IMG/VR virus record: IMGVR_UViG_3300010885_076238
Location: 140,312 to 204,311 of that record
DNA length: 64,000 nt
Strand: one strand, 5' to 3'
DNA from: a virus
Both the position numbers and the translations under genes were made by a program. This document shows, piece by piece, positions 22,012 to 29,463 of the stretch. The notes beneath the pieces were generated by a model. That model made no database searches. It was not told the origin of the DNA and saw nothing but the letters and a program-made list of their open reading frames with translations. Position 1 is the stretch's first letter; each line of letters begins with the position of its first letter.

Positions 22012-22278
22012 ATGTTGGCTTGGATCGGAATCGCAATAACCGCCGTTGGAATGATTTTTAGTAGCTATGAGTTCGTGAAAAAAAATCCAGAACTCTTGCC
22101 CAAAGTTCAAAACGTACAACTGCTGGCCCATCGTCAACGTCAATCAGCGTTCATGTACAGTCAAGTAAATTTGGCCTATGATGTTGTGAACGGAAAACAT
22201 TGGTTTCAACACCCAGACGGTCAGTGGAGAGAATTCCCACCAAAACCCTCTCAAGTCGATATGCAAAACAGCCGATAA
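22012..22278 (+). CDS. Membrane-anchored hypothetical protein
   Basis: 88 aa, AAAGGAG upstream. One N-terminal transmembrane helix (LAWIGIAITAVGMIFSSYEFV), then a polar tail with WFQHPDGQWREFPP. Probably inner-membrane; unknown. Confidence 0.6.
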   Translation: MLAWIGIAITAVGMIFSSYEFVKKNPELLPKVQNVQLLAHRQRQSAFMYSQVNLAYDVVNGKHWFQHPDGQWREFPPKPSQVDMQNSR

Positions 22279-22302
22279 ATAAAATAAGGAAAGGAATCCA
22301 AA

Positions 22303-22452
22303 ATGAAAAAAATCAACTGGAACCAAATCGTCAACGCTCTTATTCTTGTCAAAATAGGACAAGACTTAGGAACCAACTCGCAACTTACCCAATCCATCCA
22401 TCATATCATCGACGTTATTGCTACGTTCGCTAATGCCTTTGTAAGAATATAA
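22303..22452 (+). CDS. Small hypothetical protein
   Basis: 49 aa, AAGGAATCC upstream, 24 bp after 22278. Amphipathic helices (WNQIVNALILVKIGQDLG; HHIIDVIATFANAFVRI). The stop overlaps motif A at 22452. Unknown. Confidence 0.55.
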   Translation: MKKINWNQIVNALILVKIGQDLGTNSQLTQSIHHIIDVIATFANAFVRI

Positions 22453-22512
22453 AATAATTTCTCGATCAGTTCGTTATACAATAGTGGCCGTCCCATTCTC
22501 AGGAGAGCAAAC

Positions 22513-22653
22513 ATGAACACTGACACCAACTGGACTTACGAGCGCGAGGGAGCCAAAGAGATGATCGCAAGGCTCGAAGAAGAAATTCAGAATTCGACCT
22601 CCAAGCAGGATCGAATCAACAAACAGGAAGAAATACAAAGACTCCAATCGTAA
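22513..22653 (+). CDS. Small coiled-coil-like peptide
   Basis: 46 aa, AGGAG upstream, motif A 22452. AKEMIARLEEEIQNSTSKQDRINKQEEIQRL is a charged helix. Unknown. Confidence 0.55.
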   Translation: MNTDTNWTYEREGAKEMIARLEEEIQNSTSKQDRINKQEEIQRLQS

Positions 22654-22694
22654 AGAGTCAAAAAATAATTTTCAATCCCGTTCGTTATACAATA

Positions 22695-22766
22695 GTGGTC
22701 AACTAAAGGTGCTGACTGAAAGTGACACACGGCGGACAAGGTGGCCGACCGCAGGATCAGCACCAC
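22695..22766 (+). promoter_or_regulatory. Structured 5' leader
   Basis: GTGG...CCAC and GGTGCTGA (22708) / TCAGCACC (22757) close a 72-nt element with an inner GGTGGCCGACC region, between motif A (22663) and the gene at 22782. It replaces the usual short hairpin and may control that gene. Confidence 0.45.
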
Positions 22767-22781
22767 TCTAAAGGATCAAAA

Positions 22782-22913
22782 ATGTATCTGACTCTCAATG
22801 ATTGGATGATGCTCGTTGGACTGATTTCTTTCGCAGGATTCTGTTCCTACACTGCCCACGAAATTCAAGGTGCAATCCACAACTACTTACATGGAGAATA
22901 TAATGATTTTTGA
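22782..22913 (+). CDS. Small membrane protein
   Basis: 43 aa from the ATG after AAAGGATC. One transmembrane helix (WMMLVGLISFAGFCSYTA), short His-containing tail. Overlaps the next gene by 11 bp. Confidence 0.55.
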   Translation: MYLTLNDWMMLVGLISFAGFCSYTAHEIQGAIHNYLHGEYNDF

Positions 22914-23247
22914 AGTTGAAATGCTCGCGTTCGGAAAACCAGGAGAAGTTCGCAAGGTCAATGTTCCCGATGAGGCTCTAACTCGCGCAAAAGAAGATAC
23001 AGACAATATTCTTGAAGCCGCGTTTTATTACGGCCAAAACGATTTCCAGCCGCAAAACCACCCGTCAGTAAGTGCTGGCGATGTGATCCGCTGGAAAGAA
23101 GAAAACTATCTGGTTGCTGGTATGGGTTTCAAAAAGCTGACCGATGAACAACTAAATGATTATCGATCTCTCGACCAAAACGATAAGTTCATCGGAAGAT
23201 GCCAAATTGAAATAGGCGAACCAGTAGTAGGACGCAGAAACAAGTAA
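22903..23247 (+). CDS. Hypothetical protein
   Basis: 114 aa, TGGAGAATATA upstream. VEMLAFGKPGEVRKVNVPDEA and ILEAAFYYGQNDFQP with a later GDVIRW suggest a small phage beta/alpha protein family; length 114. A CTGCACAATT element follows the stop. Function unknown. Confidence 0.6.
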   Translation: MIFEVEMLAFGKPGEVRKVNVPDEALTRAKEDTDNILEAAFYYGQNDFQPQNHPSVSAGDVIRWKEENYLVAGMGFKKLTDEQLNDYRSLDQNDKFIGRCQIEIGEPVVGRRNK

Positions 23248-23442
23248 CCTGCACAATTCCATCAAACCATCAAAGCCCTAATAAATAATAAATATCGCTT
23301 ACGAAAGTGATATTTATAGGGCTTTATCTAACACCTAATGTTTATAAAACATCGCTAGTCGAAAAAAATAATTTTCGATCCAGTGCGTTATGCCAATGTG
23401 GGCAGCAATTGAGACTGCCCCCGTTTTCAGGAGGTTTGAATC

Positions 23443-23652
23443 ATGGGTGACGAAGATTCCTTTCTCGATTCGCGTTGGGAAGAAATTTGCGAGTATGAAG
23501 ACTCGTACGAGCAAGAGGATTGCTTCGATGACTTCGACGATGAAGATGATGAATACGATTGCTTCAGCGAAGACGACAACGACGACTTTGAAGACGACTT
23601 CGCTGACGACAACTACGACGACTACGACGACTTCTACGAGGAAGCCGCGTGA
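23443..23652 (+). CDS. Extremely acidic small protein (possible DNA mimic)
   Basis: 69 aa, CAGGAGG upstream, motif A 23366 and extended 5' hairpin 23400. Thirty-seven of 69 residues are Asp or Glu, mixed with Phe and Tyr (DDFDDEDDEYDCFSEDD). Phage anti-restriction and nucleoid-displacing proteins are often acidic DNA mimics, but no specific family can be named. Another reading frame across it exists but is only an overprint. Confidence 0.6.
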   Translation: MGDEDSFLDSRWEEICEYEDSYEQEDCFDDFDDEDDEYDCFSEDDNDDFEDDFADDNYDDYDDFYEEAA

Positions 23653-23797
23653 AAATAGGGGGCTTGGGAAACCAAGCTTCCCCCAACTATCAACACCTAA
23701 TGTTTATAATGCCAACCCGCCGGAAACTTCTCGAAGAAAAATAATTTTCCATTCAAATCGTTATAAATCATCGGCCCAAAACCCTGAGGATCAAATC

Positions 23798-24343
23798 ATG
23801 AGCTACGAAAACGCCCCCGCCACCATCATGCTCGCGACCCACTGCTGCTGCTGCGGTCGCCCACTGGTCGATGCTATCTCTGTTGAGATGGGTATCGGCC
23901 CCGATTGCCGTCAAGGTCGCACCGATGGCATTTCCAAAGAACAGCAAGAAATCTGCAACAAACTCACCCATGCCGCCGCTCTTGCCGCGCAGGAAGGTCA
24001 AGTCGAGAAGGTTCGCGCGATTGCCGCCGAAATTGCCGCTCTAGGTCTGACTGAATTGGCCGATAAGGTTCAGCACCGTTTCGTCAACGCTGAAAGATTG
24101 GCAAAGATCAATATCATTCAGACCGGCGACCGTCTGACCGTTACAACCCCGTGGAAACGTAGCAGCGACTTTGTTGCCGCATGGAGAACCATTCCCGGCA
24201 GACGATATGGCGGGGCCGGTAAGAACATCATCCCCCTTAGCAGCAAGGGTGAGTTGTGGAATCTGCTACAGAAGTTCTTCCCCGGCCAATTCGGCAAGGG
24301 GCCAAAGGGACTGTTCAGAGTCCCTAAGAACGAGGCGGCTTGA
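23798..24343 (+). CDS. DUF6011-like zinc-finger protein
   Basis: 181 aa from the ATG with GAGGATC upstream and motif A at 23739; a longer in-frame opening from 23390 runs through another gene and is rejected. HCCCCGRPLVDAISVEMGIGPDCR is the family's treble-clef-like Cys cluster. The second half (TPWKRSSDFVAAWRTIPGRRY) looks like a small nucleic-acid-related domain. A nucleic-acid-binding role is an inference. Confidence 0.75.
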   Translation: MSYENAPATIMLATHCCCCGRPLVDAISVEMGIGPDCRQGRTDGISKEQQEICNKLTHAAALAAQEGQVEKVRAIAAEIAALGLTELADKVQHRFVNAERLAKINIIQTGDRLTVTTPWKRSSDFVAAWRTIPGRRYGGAGKNIIPLSSKGELWNLLQKFFPGQFGKGPKGLFRVPKNEAA

Positions 24344-24362
24344 CTGCCTGCACAAATTATAT

Positions 24363-24407
24363 GCCCCCGAAATCCAAATGGAGAGTAGGGGTCGCGTTAT
24401 ACAGAAA
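24363..24407 (+). repeat. 45-bp direct repeat (second copy 24836-24880)
   Basis: GCCCCCGAAATCCA..GGA.AGTAGGGGTCGCGTTATACAGAAA occurs twice. In each, CCCC-TCC pairs with GGA-GGGG around a small loop, with differing loop bases. Copy 2 overlaps the end of the gene at 24568 and codes its last residues. Both lie about 25-50 bp before motif B. Probably a terminator-like or processing element. Confidence 0.6.
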
Positions 24408-24567
24408 AAACTTTAGAAATAAATATTAATACCTAATGTTTATTTTTATTCGCGCCGGTAGCCGGTAGCCGGTCGAGTTCGCCGGTAGTAAAAAAATAAT
24501 TTCCGATCCGGTTCGTTATACCAATATGGCCGCGATTGAGACGGCCAGCCAATCGGGAGGATGGGAC

Positions 24568-24858
24568 ATGGCGACTTGGATCAACGGCGACCCGGTGAAT
24601 GTTGTTGCAGGCATGATCAGGAGCCGCTGGTTGCTTCTGCCCGCAACTTGGTTTGAATCAGGCATGGGCGTCAAAGTGGACGACGAACGCAAATTCGTCC
24701 ATGTGATCGACCGACGCGGAAAGCCCGTGGGCAATCCCATAAAGTTTTGGGATGATGCTCCGGCCGGTGGCGGATCAAAAGAAGATGCCATCAACGAGTG
24801 CAAAGCATTCGGAGAGACATACGCACAAATTTTCCGCCCCCGAAATCCACAAGGATAG
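24568..24858 (+). CDS. Hypothetical protein
   Basis: 96 aa from the ATG with GGGAGG 8 nt upstream, after motif A 24494 and hairpin 24528. Begins MATWINGDPVNVVAGMI. The C-terminal coding DNA is part of the 45-bp repeat. Unknown. Confidence 0.6.
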   Translation: MATWINGDPVNVVAGMIRSRWLLLPATWFESGMGVKVDDERKFVHVIDRRGKPVGNPIKFWDDAPAGGGSKEDAINECKAFGETYAQIFRPRNPQG

Positions 24859-25014
24859 TAGGGGTCGCGTTATACAGAAACGGCAGAAAATATTTGGCCT
24901 GCCACTTAACACCTAACGTTTATTTTTGATGGTGGGCAGCAAAAAATAATTTTCGGTTTGGTGCGTTATCTAGTATGGCCGCAATTGAGACGGCCAGCCA
25001 ATCGGGAGCTTGTC

Positions 25015-25209
25015 ATGATCGCCATCGTCATCGTCACCGCCGCGTACGTCGCTTTCGGCATCGCGGGGTACTCGTACGTCAACCGTTGGATTTGCCACGG
25101 CCTTGACGACGGCAATGAGTCTGGAACTGGCCTGTCGTGCTTGCACATTCTCAACCCCATCATGGTGGCGGTTGGAGCGAGAATAATGCTCGACAAGCTG
25201 TCCTCCTAG
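25015..25209 (+). CDS. Small membrane protein (paralogue of 18608)
   Basis: 64 aa, GGGAG upstream, motif A 24944, hairpin 24977. Shares AAYVAFGIAG.SYVNRWI and LHILNPIMV.VGAR.MLDKLSS with 18608; the middle differs (HGLDDGNESGTG). Same gene order of motif, hairpin and start, so the whole unit was duplicated. Confidence 0.65.
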   Translation: MIAIVIVTAAYVAFGIAGYSYVNRWICHGLDDGNESGTGLSCLHILNPIMVAVGARIMLDKLSS

Positions 25210-25343
25210 CGGAGGGCAGCCGCCCAACCAAACACCTAATGTTTATAAGTGAGCGAACGCGCGGCTCCCGAATAATTTTCAATTTCATTCGTTATCCAGT
25301 ATCGCCGCACTTGTGACGGCAGGCCGACCATAGGAACCAACCC

Positions 25344-25649
25344 ATGACCACCACTCGCGAAACGCTTCTGGCCGAGTTTGCCTCCGTCTACAGCCGCACA
25401 GGCTGGAGGGTCGCCGCTTCTCTCGACGGCATGACCGTGGATCAGTTGCAGACCACGCTCGACGGTCTGTACGAAGCCATCAGTGAGGAAAGGGAAAAGA
25501 TGGACGCTTGGTTCGCAAGACAGAACGAGGATGCTGAAATGTCTGCCCGTGAGTGGGAGCAGTTGCAGGCAAAAGCCGATGCTGAGGCTGCTGCCGAAGC
25601 TGAGTGGTCGAAGTGGCAACACCACTACGACAGGCTGGTAGGGGTGTGA
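25344..25649 (+). CDS. Helical hypothetical protein
   Basis: 101 aa, TAGGAACC upstream. Long helix with Trp (SAREWEQLQAKADAEAAAEAEWSKW). Unknown. Confidence 0.55.
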   Translation: MTTTRETLLAEFASVYSRTGWRVAASLDGMTVDQLQTTLDGLYEAISEEREKMDAWFARQNEDAEMSAREWEQLQAKADAEAAAEAEWSKWQHHYDRLVGV

Positions 25650-25778
25650 CCCGCCTCATATCGAAACACCTAATGTTTATAATGGGCCTGAGTTAGCCGA
25701 AAATAATCCGCCCACCCAACCGTTATCAGTGTAGCGACCGCATATGTGACGGTCTCGCCTACCCTTGGAGTTCCTGCC

Positions 25779-26207
25779 ATGTACACCACTCCCTCCTTCG
25801 TGAAGAACGTTCTCCCCGCTGGCAAGATCCCCGGCATGGAAGCCCACTACAGCGATCTGTCCGACTTGAGCATCACCATCCCCTTCGCACTCATGGGATG
25901 GGACGATGGCCTCGACTGTGGCTACCAAGACTCCCCGCCCACTGATTACGTTGTAGGGGCTTTCGAGAATCGTGATGAGGCTGAGGATCAGCTTGCTTCC
26001 TGTGTGCAAAACAACCCAGCCGGTATCTATTGGATCGTGGAGAGCTATCAGGAGCCGCTGTACAGCTTCAATAGCGTCAGCTGGGACGGAATCAATAGGG
26101 ATGCCTATCTGTCCATGTCGCTCACCCGCGAGGATGTCATACGCCTTGAGAGCAGGCTGGTAAGGGAGAAGACCCAGAGCGACCATACAGTTGTGCGACT
26201 GGCCTAA
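25779..26207 (+). CDS. Hypothetical protein, last gene of region 1
   Basis: 142 aa, TTGGAG upstream, motif A 25701, 5' hairpin 25736. Contains PFALMGWDDGLDCGYQDSPP and ends SDHTVVRLA. No family. A CCTGCT-GCC/GGC-AAGCAGG hairpin follows (26234-26262), then two motif B copies. Confidence 0.6.
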   Translation: MYTTPSFVKNVLPAGKIPGMEAHYSDLSDLSITIPFALMGWDDGLDCGYQDSPPTDYVVGAFENRDEAEDQLASCVQNNPAGIYWIVESYQEPLYSFNSVSWDGINRDAYLSMSLTREDVIRLESRLVREKTQSDHTVVRLA

Positions 26208-26233
26208 TGCACAGCACGACTGCACAGAACCAA

Positions 26234-26262
26234 GGCATCCTGCTGCCAGAACGGCAAGCAGG
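26234..26262 (+). terminator. Hairpin closing region 1
   Basis: CCTGCTGCC-AGAAC-GGCAAGCAGG (one bulge) lies 27 bp after the stop at 26207, before the last two motif B copies. Confidence 0.5.
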
Positions 26263-26314
26263 GCCGCAATCAAACACCTACGGTCTATTATATAATCGAA
26301 CACCCAATGTTTAT

Positions 26315-26600
26315 TAAAAAACCAAGATCAAACCTTAAAAATATTTTACAAAAATTTTAATTAAGAAATTATATTTAAAAAACCTACAGGTTGGGTCCCT
26401 ACCCAGGGGGGTTCCACAGCTAACGCACCCCTTTTTATAAAAAAGATTTTACAAAATTAATAATTCATAAACTTTCCATCAAAACTATTAGACTTGGTTC
26501 CCCCAAAACATGTTGCAAAAATTTTAATTAATTAAATATTTTGTAAACCTTATAGAGTTGGTTCCATGAATCATTGTGAAGAAAATGTATATATAATATT
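26315..26600. other. AT-rich junction between two genome modules
   Basis: No gene. AAAAATTTTAATTAA-type runs recur near 26350 and 26518. A TGGGT-CCCT-ACCCA hairpin (about 26393) and GGGG...CCCCTTTTT (about 26410-26437, terminator-like) lie between. Upstream of it all units use motifs A and B and GC-richer codons; downstream neither motif occurs and codons are AT-rich. TATATATAAT just before 26601 may be a promoter of the downstream type. Confidence 0.5.
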
Positions 26601-27026
26601 ATGGATTTCAAATCATTTGATAAGAAAATAGTTGCAGCAGCTTCTGTAATTTATAATTCTGACAACAAGCTTCTTTTATTAAGAAGAGGACCAACAGCTC
26701 CTTGGATGCCGGGCAAATGGAATCTTCCTGGTGGCAATATTGATGAAAATGAAAGTGGTTTGCAAGCGGCGAAAAGAGAAGCAAAAGAAGAAATCAATAT
26801 TATTATAAATAATGCTCGTAGTTTAGGAATTGTTACTGAACAAGATTGGGGCGTTGCTTTCTTTTGTTGTTTAGATAATGAATGGTCGGGAAATCCCACA
26901 TTATCTGTTACTAATGGAATATTAGAAAATGATGATTTAGTATGGGAACTTCCAGAAAGTGCTCTTAAATATTCACTAGTTCCTACGGTAGATACAGCTA
27001 TAATCCGATCAATGAGATATTTATGA
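26601..27026 (+). CDS. Nudix hydrolase
   Basis: 141 aa. The Nudix box is present: GGNIDENESGLQAAKREAKEE, with the REXKEE core (Gx5Ex7REUxEExGU pattern). Strand VAAASVIYNSDNKLLLLRRG precedes it. It hydrolyses a nucleoside diphosphate linked to X; substrate unknown (dNTP sanitation, NAD or cap-like ends are all known in phages). The stop overlaps the next start (ATGA). Confidence 0.88.
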   Translation: MDFKSFDKKIVAAASVIYNSDNKLLLLRRGPTAPWMPGKWNLPGGNIDENESGLQAAKREAKEEINIIINNARSLGIVTEQDWGVAFFCCLDNEWSGNPTLSVTNGILENDDLVWELPESALKYSLVPTVDTAIIRSMRYL

Positions 27027-27745
27027 TTAACGAAAGCCCAGATGCTATAAAACATAGAGAAGATATCGATAGTCCTTCTTATGGAGATCAAGACAGCGTA
27101 ACTTTTTCTTTATTTGATAACTTTACTGTCTACAGCCTAAGATACAACACAAGTCATGGAGACTTATACAAATTTGTAAGAATATACAGTAAGCCTTCAG
27201 ACATAGAATTATTTAAGTGGAGTGAGAACAGAGGCAAATATAGTTGGTATCTTGATCCAGAACAATTCAAGAAAAATTATGAAATATATCATAAAGGTGA
27301 ACTAACAGATAACGAAAAGAACAAAATTATAAATTTTGATATTTTTGAATTAGATAGAAGTCCAATACTAAAAGAATTTCCTAGTGTTATTCAGGGAAGA
27401 GCATGGACCGAGAGTAAAATGATTAGCTTCTGGAATGATTTGGTTTATATAGCTTCTAGAAAAGATGATATAATAAAATTTATTAATTTAATAGGAGGTA
27501 ATCCACATGCCTACCAATATGAAATCAAGGATAATTTATATAATTATGATGATTTTGTGTCGGGCAAATATAATGATAATTTAAAATTTGACCGCACAGT
27601 ACTTCATACTTTACCCCCAGATAAAAAGGGAGAAGCTTTAAAGAAAATGGGAGCTGCTCCTAAACAGCCAGTTCCTTTGCAGTTCAAACAAATGTTGCAA
27701 GGTGAGAGTTTTAGAAGTTGGCTGTATAAGCATGAGCAAAAATGA
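27023..27745 (+). CDS. Tandem paralogue 1 with C-terminal leader-like motif
   Basis: 240 aa, ATGA-coupled to the Nudix gene. About 35-40% alike to the next gene, with near-identical DNA around ATGATTAGCTTCTGGAATG and the segment MISFWNDLVYIASRK. It ends LQFKQMLQGESFRSWLYKHEQK; SFRSWL matches the N-terminal leaders of nearby virion-like proteins, but at the C-terminus. Function unknown; a packaged or virion protein is possible. Confidence 0.6.
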   Translation: MINESPDAIKHREDIDSPSYGDQDSVTFSLFDNFTVYSLRYNTSHGDLYKFVRIYSKPSDIELFKWSENRGKYSWYLDPEQFKKNYEIYHKGELTDNEKNKIINFDIFELDRSPILKEFPSVIQGRAWTESKMISFWNDLVYIASRKDDIIKFINLIGGNPHAYQYEIKDNLYNYDDFVSGKYNDNLKFDRTVLHTLPPDKKGEALKKMGAAPKQPVPLQFKQMLQGESFRSWLYKHEQK

Positions 27746-28410
27746 TTATAAATGAAAATCCAAATAATATAAAAACAGTTGCGAATACTCATTATGGAGC
27801 CTCTGGTGCTACTGCTTTTGTTTTATTTAATAAATTTTATGTGCATAGTGATTGGGCTTGGGCATCTCATGATACTTTATTAAGATATATTGCTTTATAC
27901 ATTCAACATGAAAAAAAAGAACTAGCTAATCAATTTAGAGAAAAAAATAAAATTAAGCATATTGGCGATCTAACAGGTGAAGAAGTAGATAAACTAAATA
28001 GTGAAAGGGATATTGATCGACATATTATTTTAGAAATTTCACCATATGTTATTCAAGGAAGATTGTGGAGAACCACTAAAATGATTAGCTTCTGGAATGA
28101 TTTGGTTTATATAGCTTCTAGAAAAAATGATATAATAAAATTTATTGAATCATTAAATAATGATCCTAAAAAATATCAATATGAAATAAAAGACAAGTTA
28201 TATGACTATAATCAATTTTTATCTGGAAAGTACACGGATGATTTAGATTTTGACCCAGAGGTTGTTCACATGCTTCCTCCAGATAAAAAGGGAGAAGCTT
28301 TGAAGAAAATGGGAGTACGTCCTAAAGCTCCAGTTCCTTTACAGTTCAAACAAATGGTTCAGGGTGAGAGTTTTAGAAGTTGGCTACAAAAAGGAGAAAA
28401 AAATGGTTAA
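27742..28410 (+). CDS. Tandem paralogue 2 with C-terminal leader-like motif
   Basis: 222 aa, ATGA overlap with paralogue 1. Shares GAxxxVxFxLFNKF-like start, MISFWNDLVYIASRKNDIIKF, MLPPDKKGEALKKMG and the end QGESFRSWLQKGEK. Overlaps the following Cys-rich gene. Unknown function. Confidence 0.6.
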   Translation: MIINENPNNIKTVANTHYGASGATAFVLFNKFYVHSDWAWASHDTLLRYIALYIQHEKKELANQFREKNKIKHIGDLTGEEVDKLNSERDIDRHIILEISPYVIQGRLWRTTKMISFWNDLVYIASRKNDIIKFIESLNNDPKKYQYEIKDKLYDYNQFLSGKYTDDLDFDPEVVHMLPPDKKGEALKKMGVRPKAPVPLQFKQMVQGESFRSWLQKGEKNG

Positions 28411-28582
28411 TTTTTATGATTTTGAAATGATTATGGAAGGCAAGGGAGATGATGTTGTTAAATGTTCTTGTAAATGCAAAGCATGTAAATATAATTTTTG
28501 TAAAAATTGCAGTTGCAAAGATTGTAAATGTGAAGGTTGCAGATGTGAGAGTAATATTGGAAAAAATAAGAAAAATAACTAA
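28403..28582 (+). CDS. Cysteine-rich metallothionein-like protein
   Basis: 59 aa from the ATG with AAGGAG 6 nt upstream. After an aromatic/acidic start (MVNFYDFEMIMEGKG) come 11 Cys in about 30 residues spaced as CxC and CxxC with Lys between (CSCKCKACKYNFCKNCSC), like metallothioneins or a metal cluster protein. The N-terminus is faintly like the leaders of neighbouring proteins. Confidence 0.6.
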   Translation: MVNFYDFEMIMEGKGDDVVKCSCKCKACKYNFCKNCSCKDCKCEGCRCESNIGKNKKNN

Positions 28583-28590
28583 TTTATAGC

Positions 28591-29202
28591 ATGACTTATA
28601 TATTTCAGCATATTCCTAGAACAGGCGGCATAACGTTATTATCTATTGTCAGGGAGGTTTATGATAATAATGATATAATTATAGATATTGACGGGAATAA
28701 CTTGTGTTACAAAATGCATGATCTTTTTTATTTACAAAAGTCTCCTAAGGCTATTTTTGGACATTTACCGTTTGGTATTCATAAATTATTAGACGGTGAA
28801 TTTTCTTATATAACGGTAATGAGAGATCCGGTAGAAAGAATTAAGAGTGTTATAAATCATTTGAACGAATCAAATATTTTAAATGTTGAAGAATATTTAA
28901 AAAATTATAGTCAGAATGATATGACAAAAGCATTTGTTTATAAGCCACACACCAAGAATGAAGAAGATCACTTAGAAGAAGCTAAAGATAACATTAAAAA
29001 ATATTATACTATTGGATTTACTTCTAATTTTAAAACATTTGTAAAGTCTTTAGGTAAAAAACTAGGTTGGACTCCTTTTTATTATATTAATAAAAATGAA
29101 AGTAGACCCTTGGTTGATTTTACAAAAAATGATATTAAAGAAATAAAAGAAAAAAATCAATTAGATATAAAGTTATATGAATGGGCCAAAAAAGAATTTT
29201 AA
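28591..29202 (+). CDS. Sulfotransferase-like protein
   Basis: 203 aa. HIPRTGGITLLSIVREVY at residues 7-24 is the 5'-phosphosulfate-binding loop pattern and VMRDPVERIKSVINH the 3'-phosphate pattern of the Sulfotransfer_2 type family. They use PAPS to sulfate carbohydrates or proteins. It is somewhat short, so activity is uncertain. Lies among sugar- and methyl-transfer genes. Confidence 0.75.
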   Translation: MTYIFQHIPRTGGITLLSIVREVYDNNDIIIDIDGNNLCYKMHDLFYLQKSPKAIFGHLPFGIHKLLDGEFSYITVMRDPVERIKSVINHLNESNILNVEEYLKNYSQNDMTKAFVYKPHTKNEEDHLEEAKDNIKKYYTIGFTSNFKTFVKSLGKKLGWTPFYYINKNESRPLVDFTKNDIKEIKEKNQLDIKLYEWAKKEF

Positions 29203-29266
29203 TTTGATATATAATTTTGGAAAAAAAAGGTAAAGATTTTGGTCGCATCACGCCAGAGGTAATTTT

Positions 29267-29395
29267 ATGTCGTCTCAAATATTAGAAGTTTGCGTTCTTG
29301 TGATAAGTATTAGTTTCACATCTGTTGTGGCTATGGGAAGCTTATGCATGGTTTATGGTTTACTTATGGTGTTATTTGGGAAAGATGTTGATTAA
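29267..29395 (+). CDS. 42-aa membrane peptide
   Basis: ATG with CAGAGG 8 nt upstream; two hydrophobic stretches in ILEVCVLVISISFTSVVAMG and CMVYGLLMVLFG. Could be a small holin-like or membrane peptide; no family. Confidence 0.45.
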   Translation: MSSQILEVCVLVISISFTSVVAMGSLCMVYGLLMVLFGKDVD

Positions 29396-29463
29396 ATTGT
29401 GGTTTCCGCCTACTAAAAATATTTATTTGAAAAAGACTAGATAAAGAACACTGAGGAGAAAAA

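Noticed and set aside
23390-23797. In-frame N-terminal extension of the DUF6011 gene with poly-Thr
   Set aside because: It is an out-of-frame reading of the acidic gene at 23443 and of motif A/B DNA; a good ribosome site precedes the ATG at 23798.
8267-25000. Recurrent N-terminal peptide MAAIETA
   Set aside because: It is the translation of the 5' hairpin; frame to the downstream gene is not conserved, no ribosome site precedes it, and the stem bases covary.
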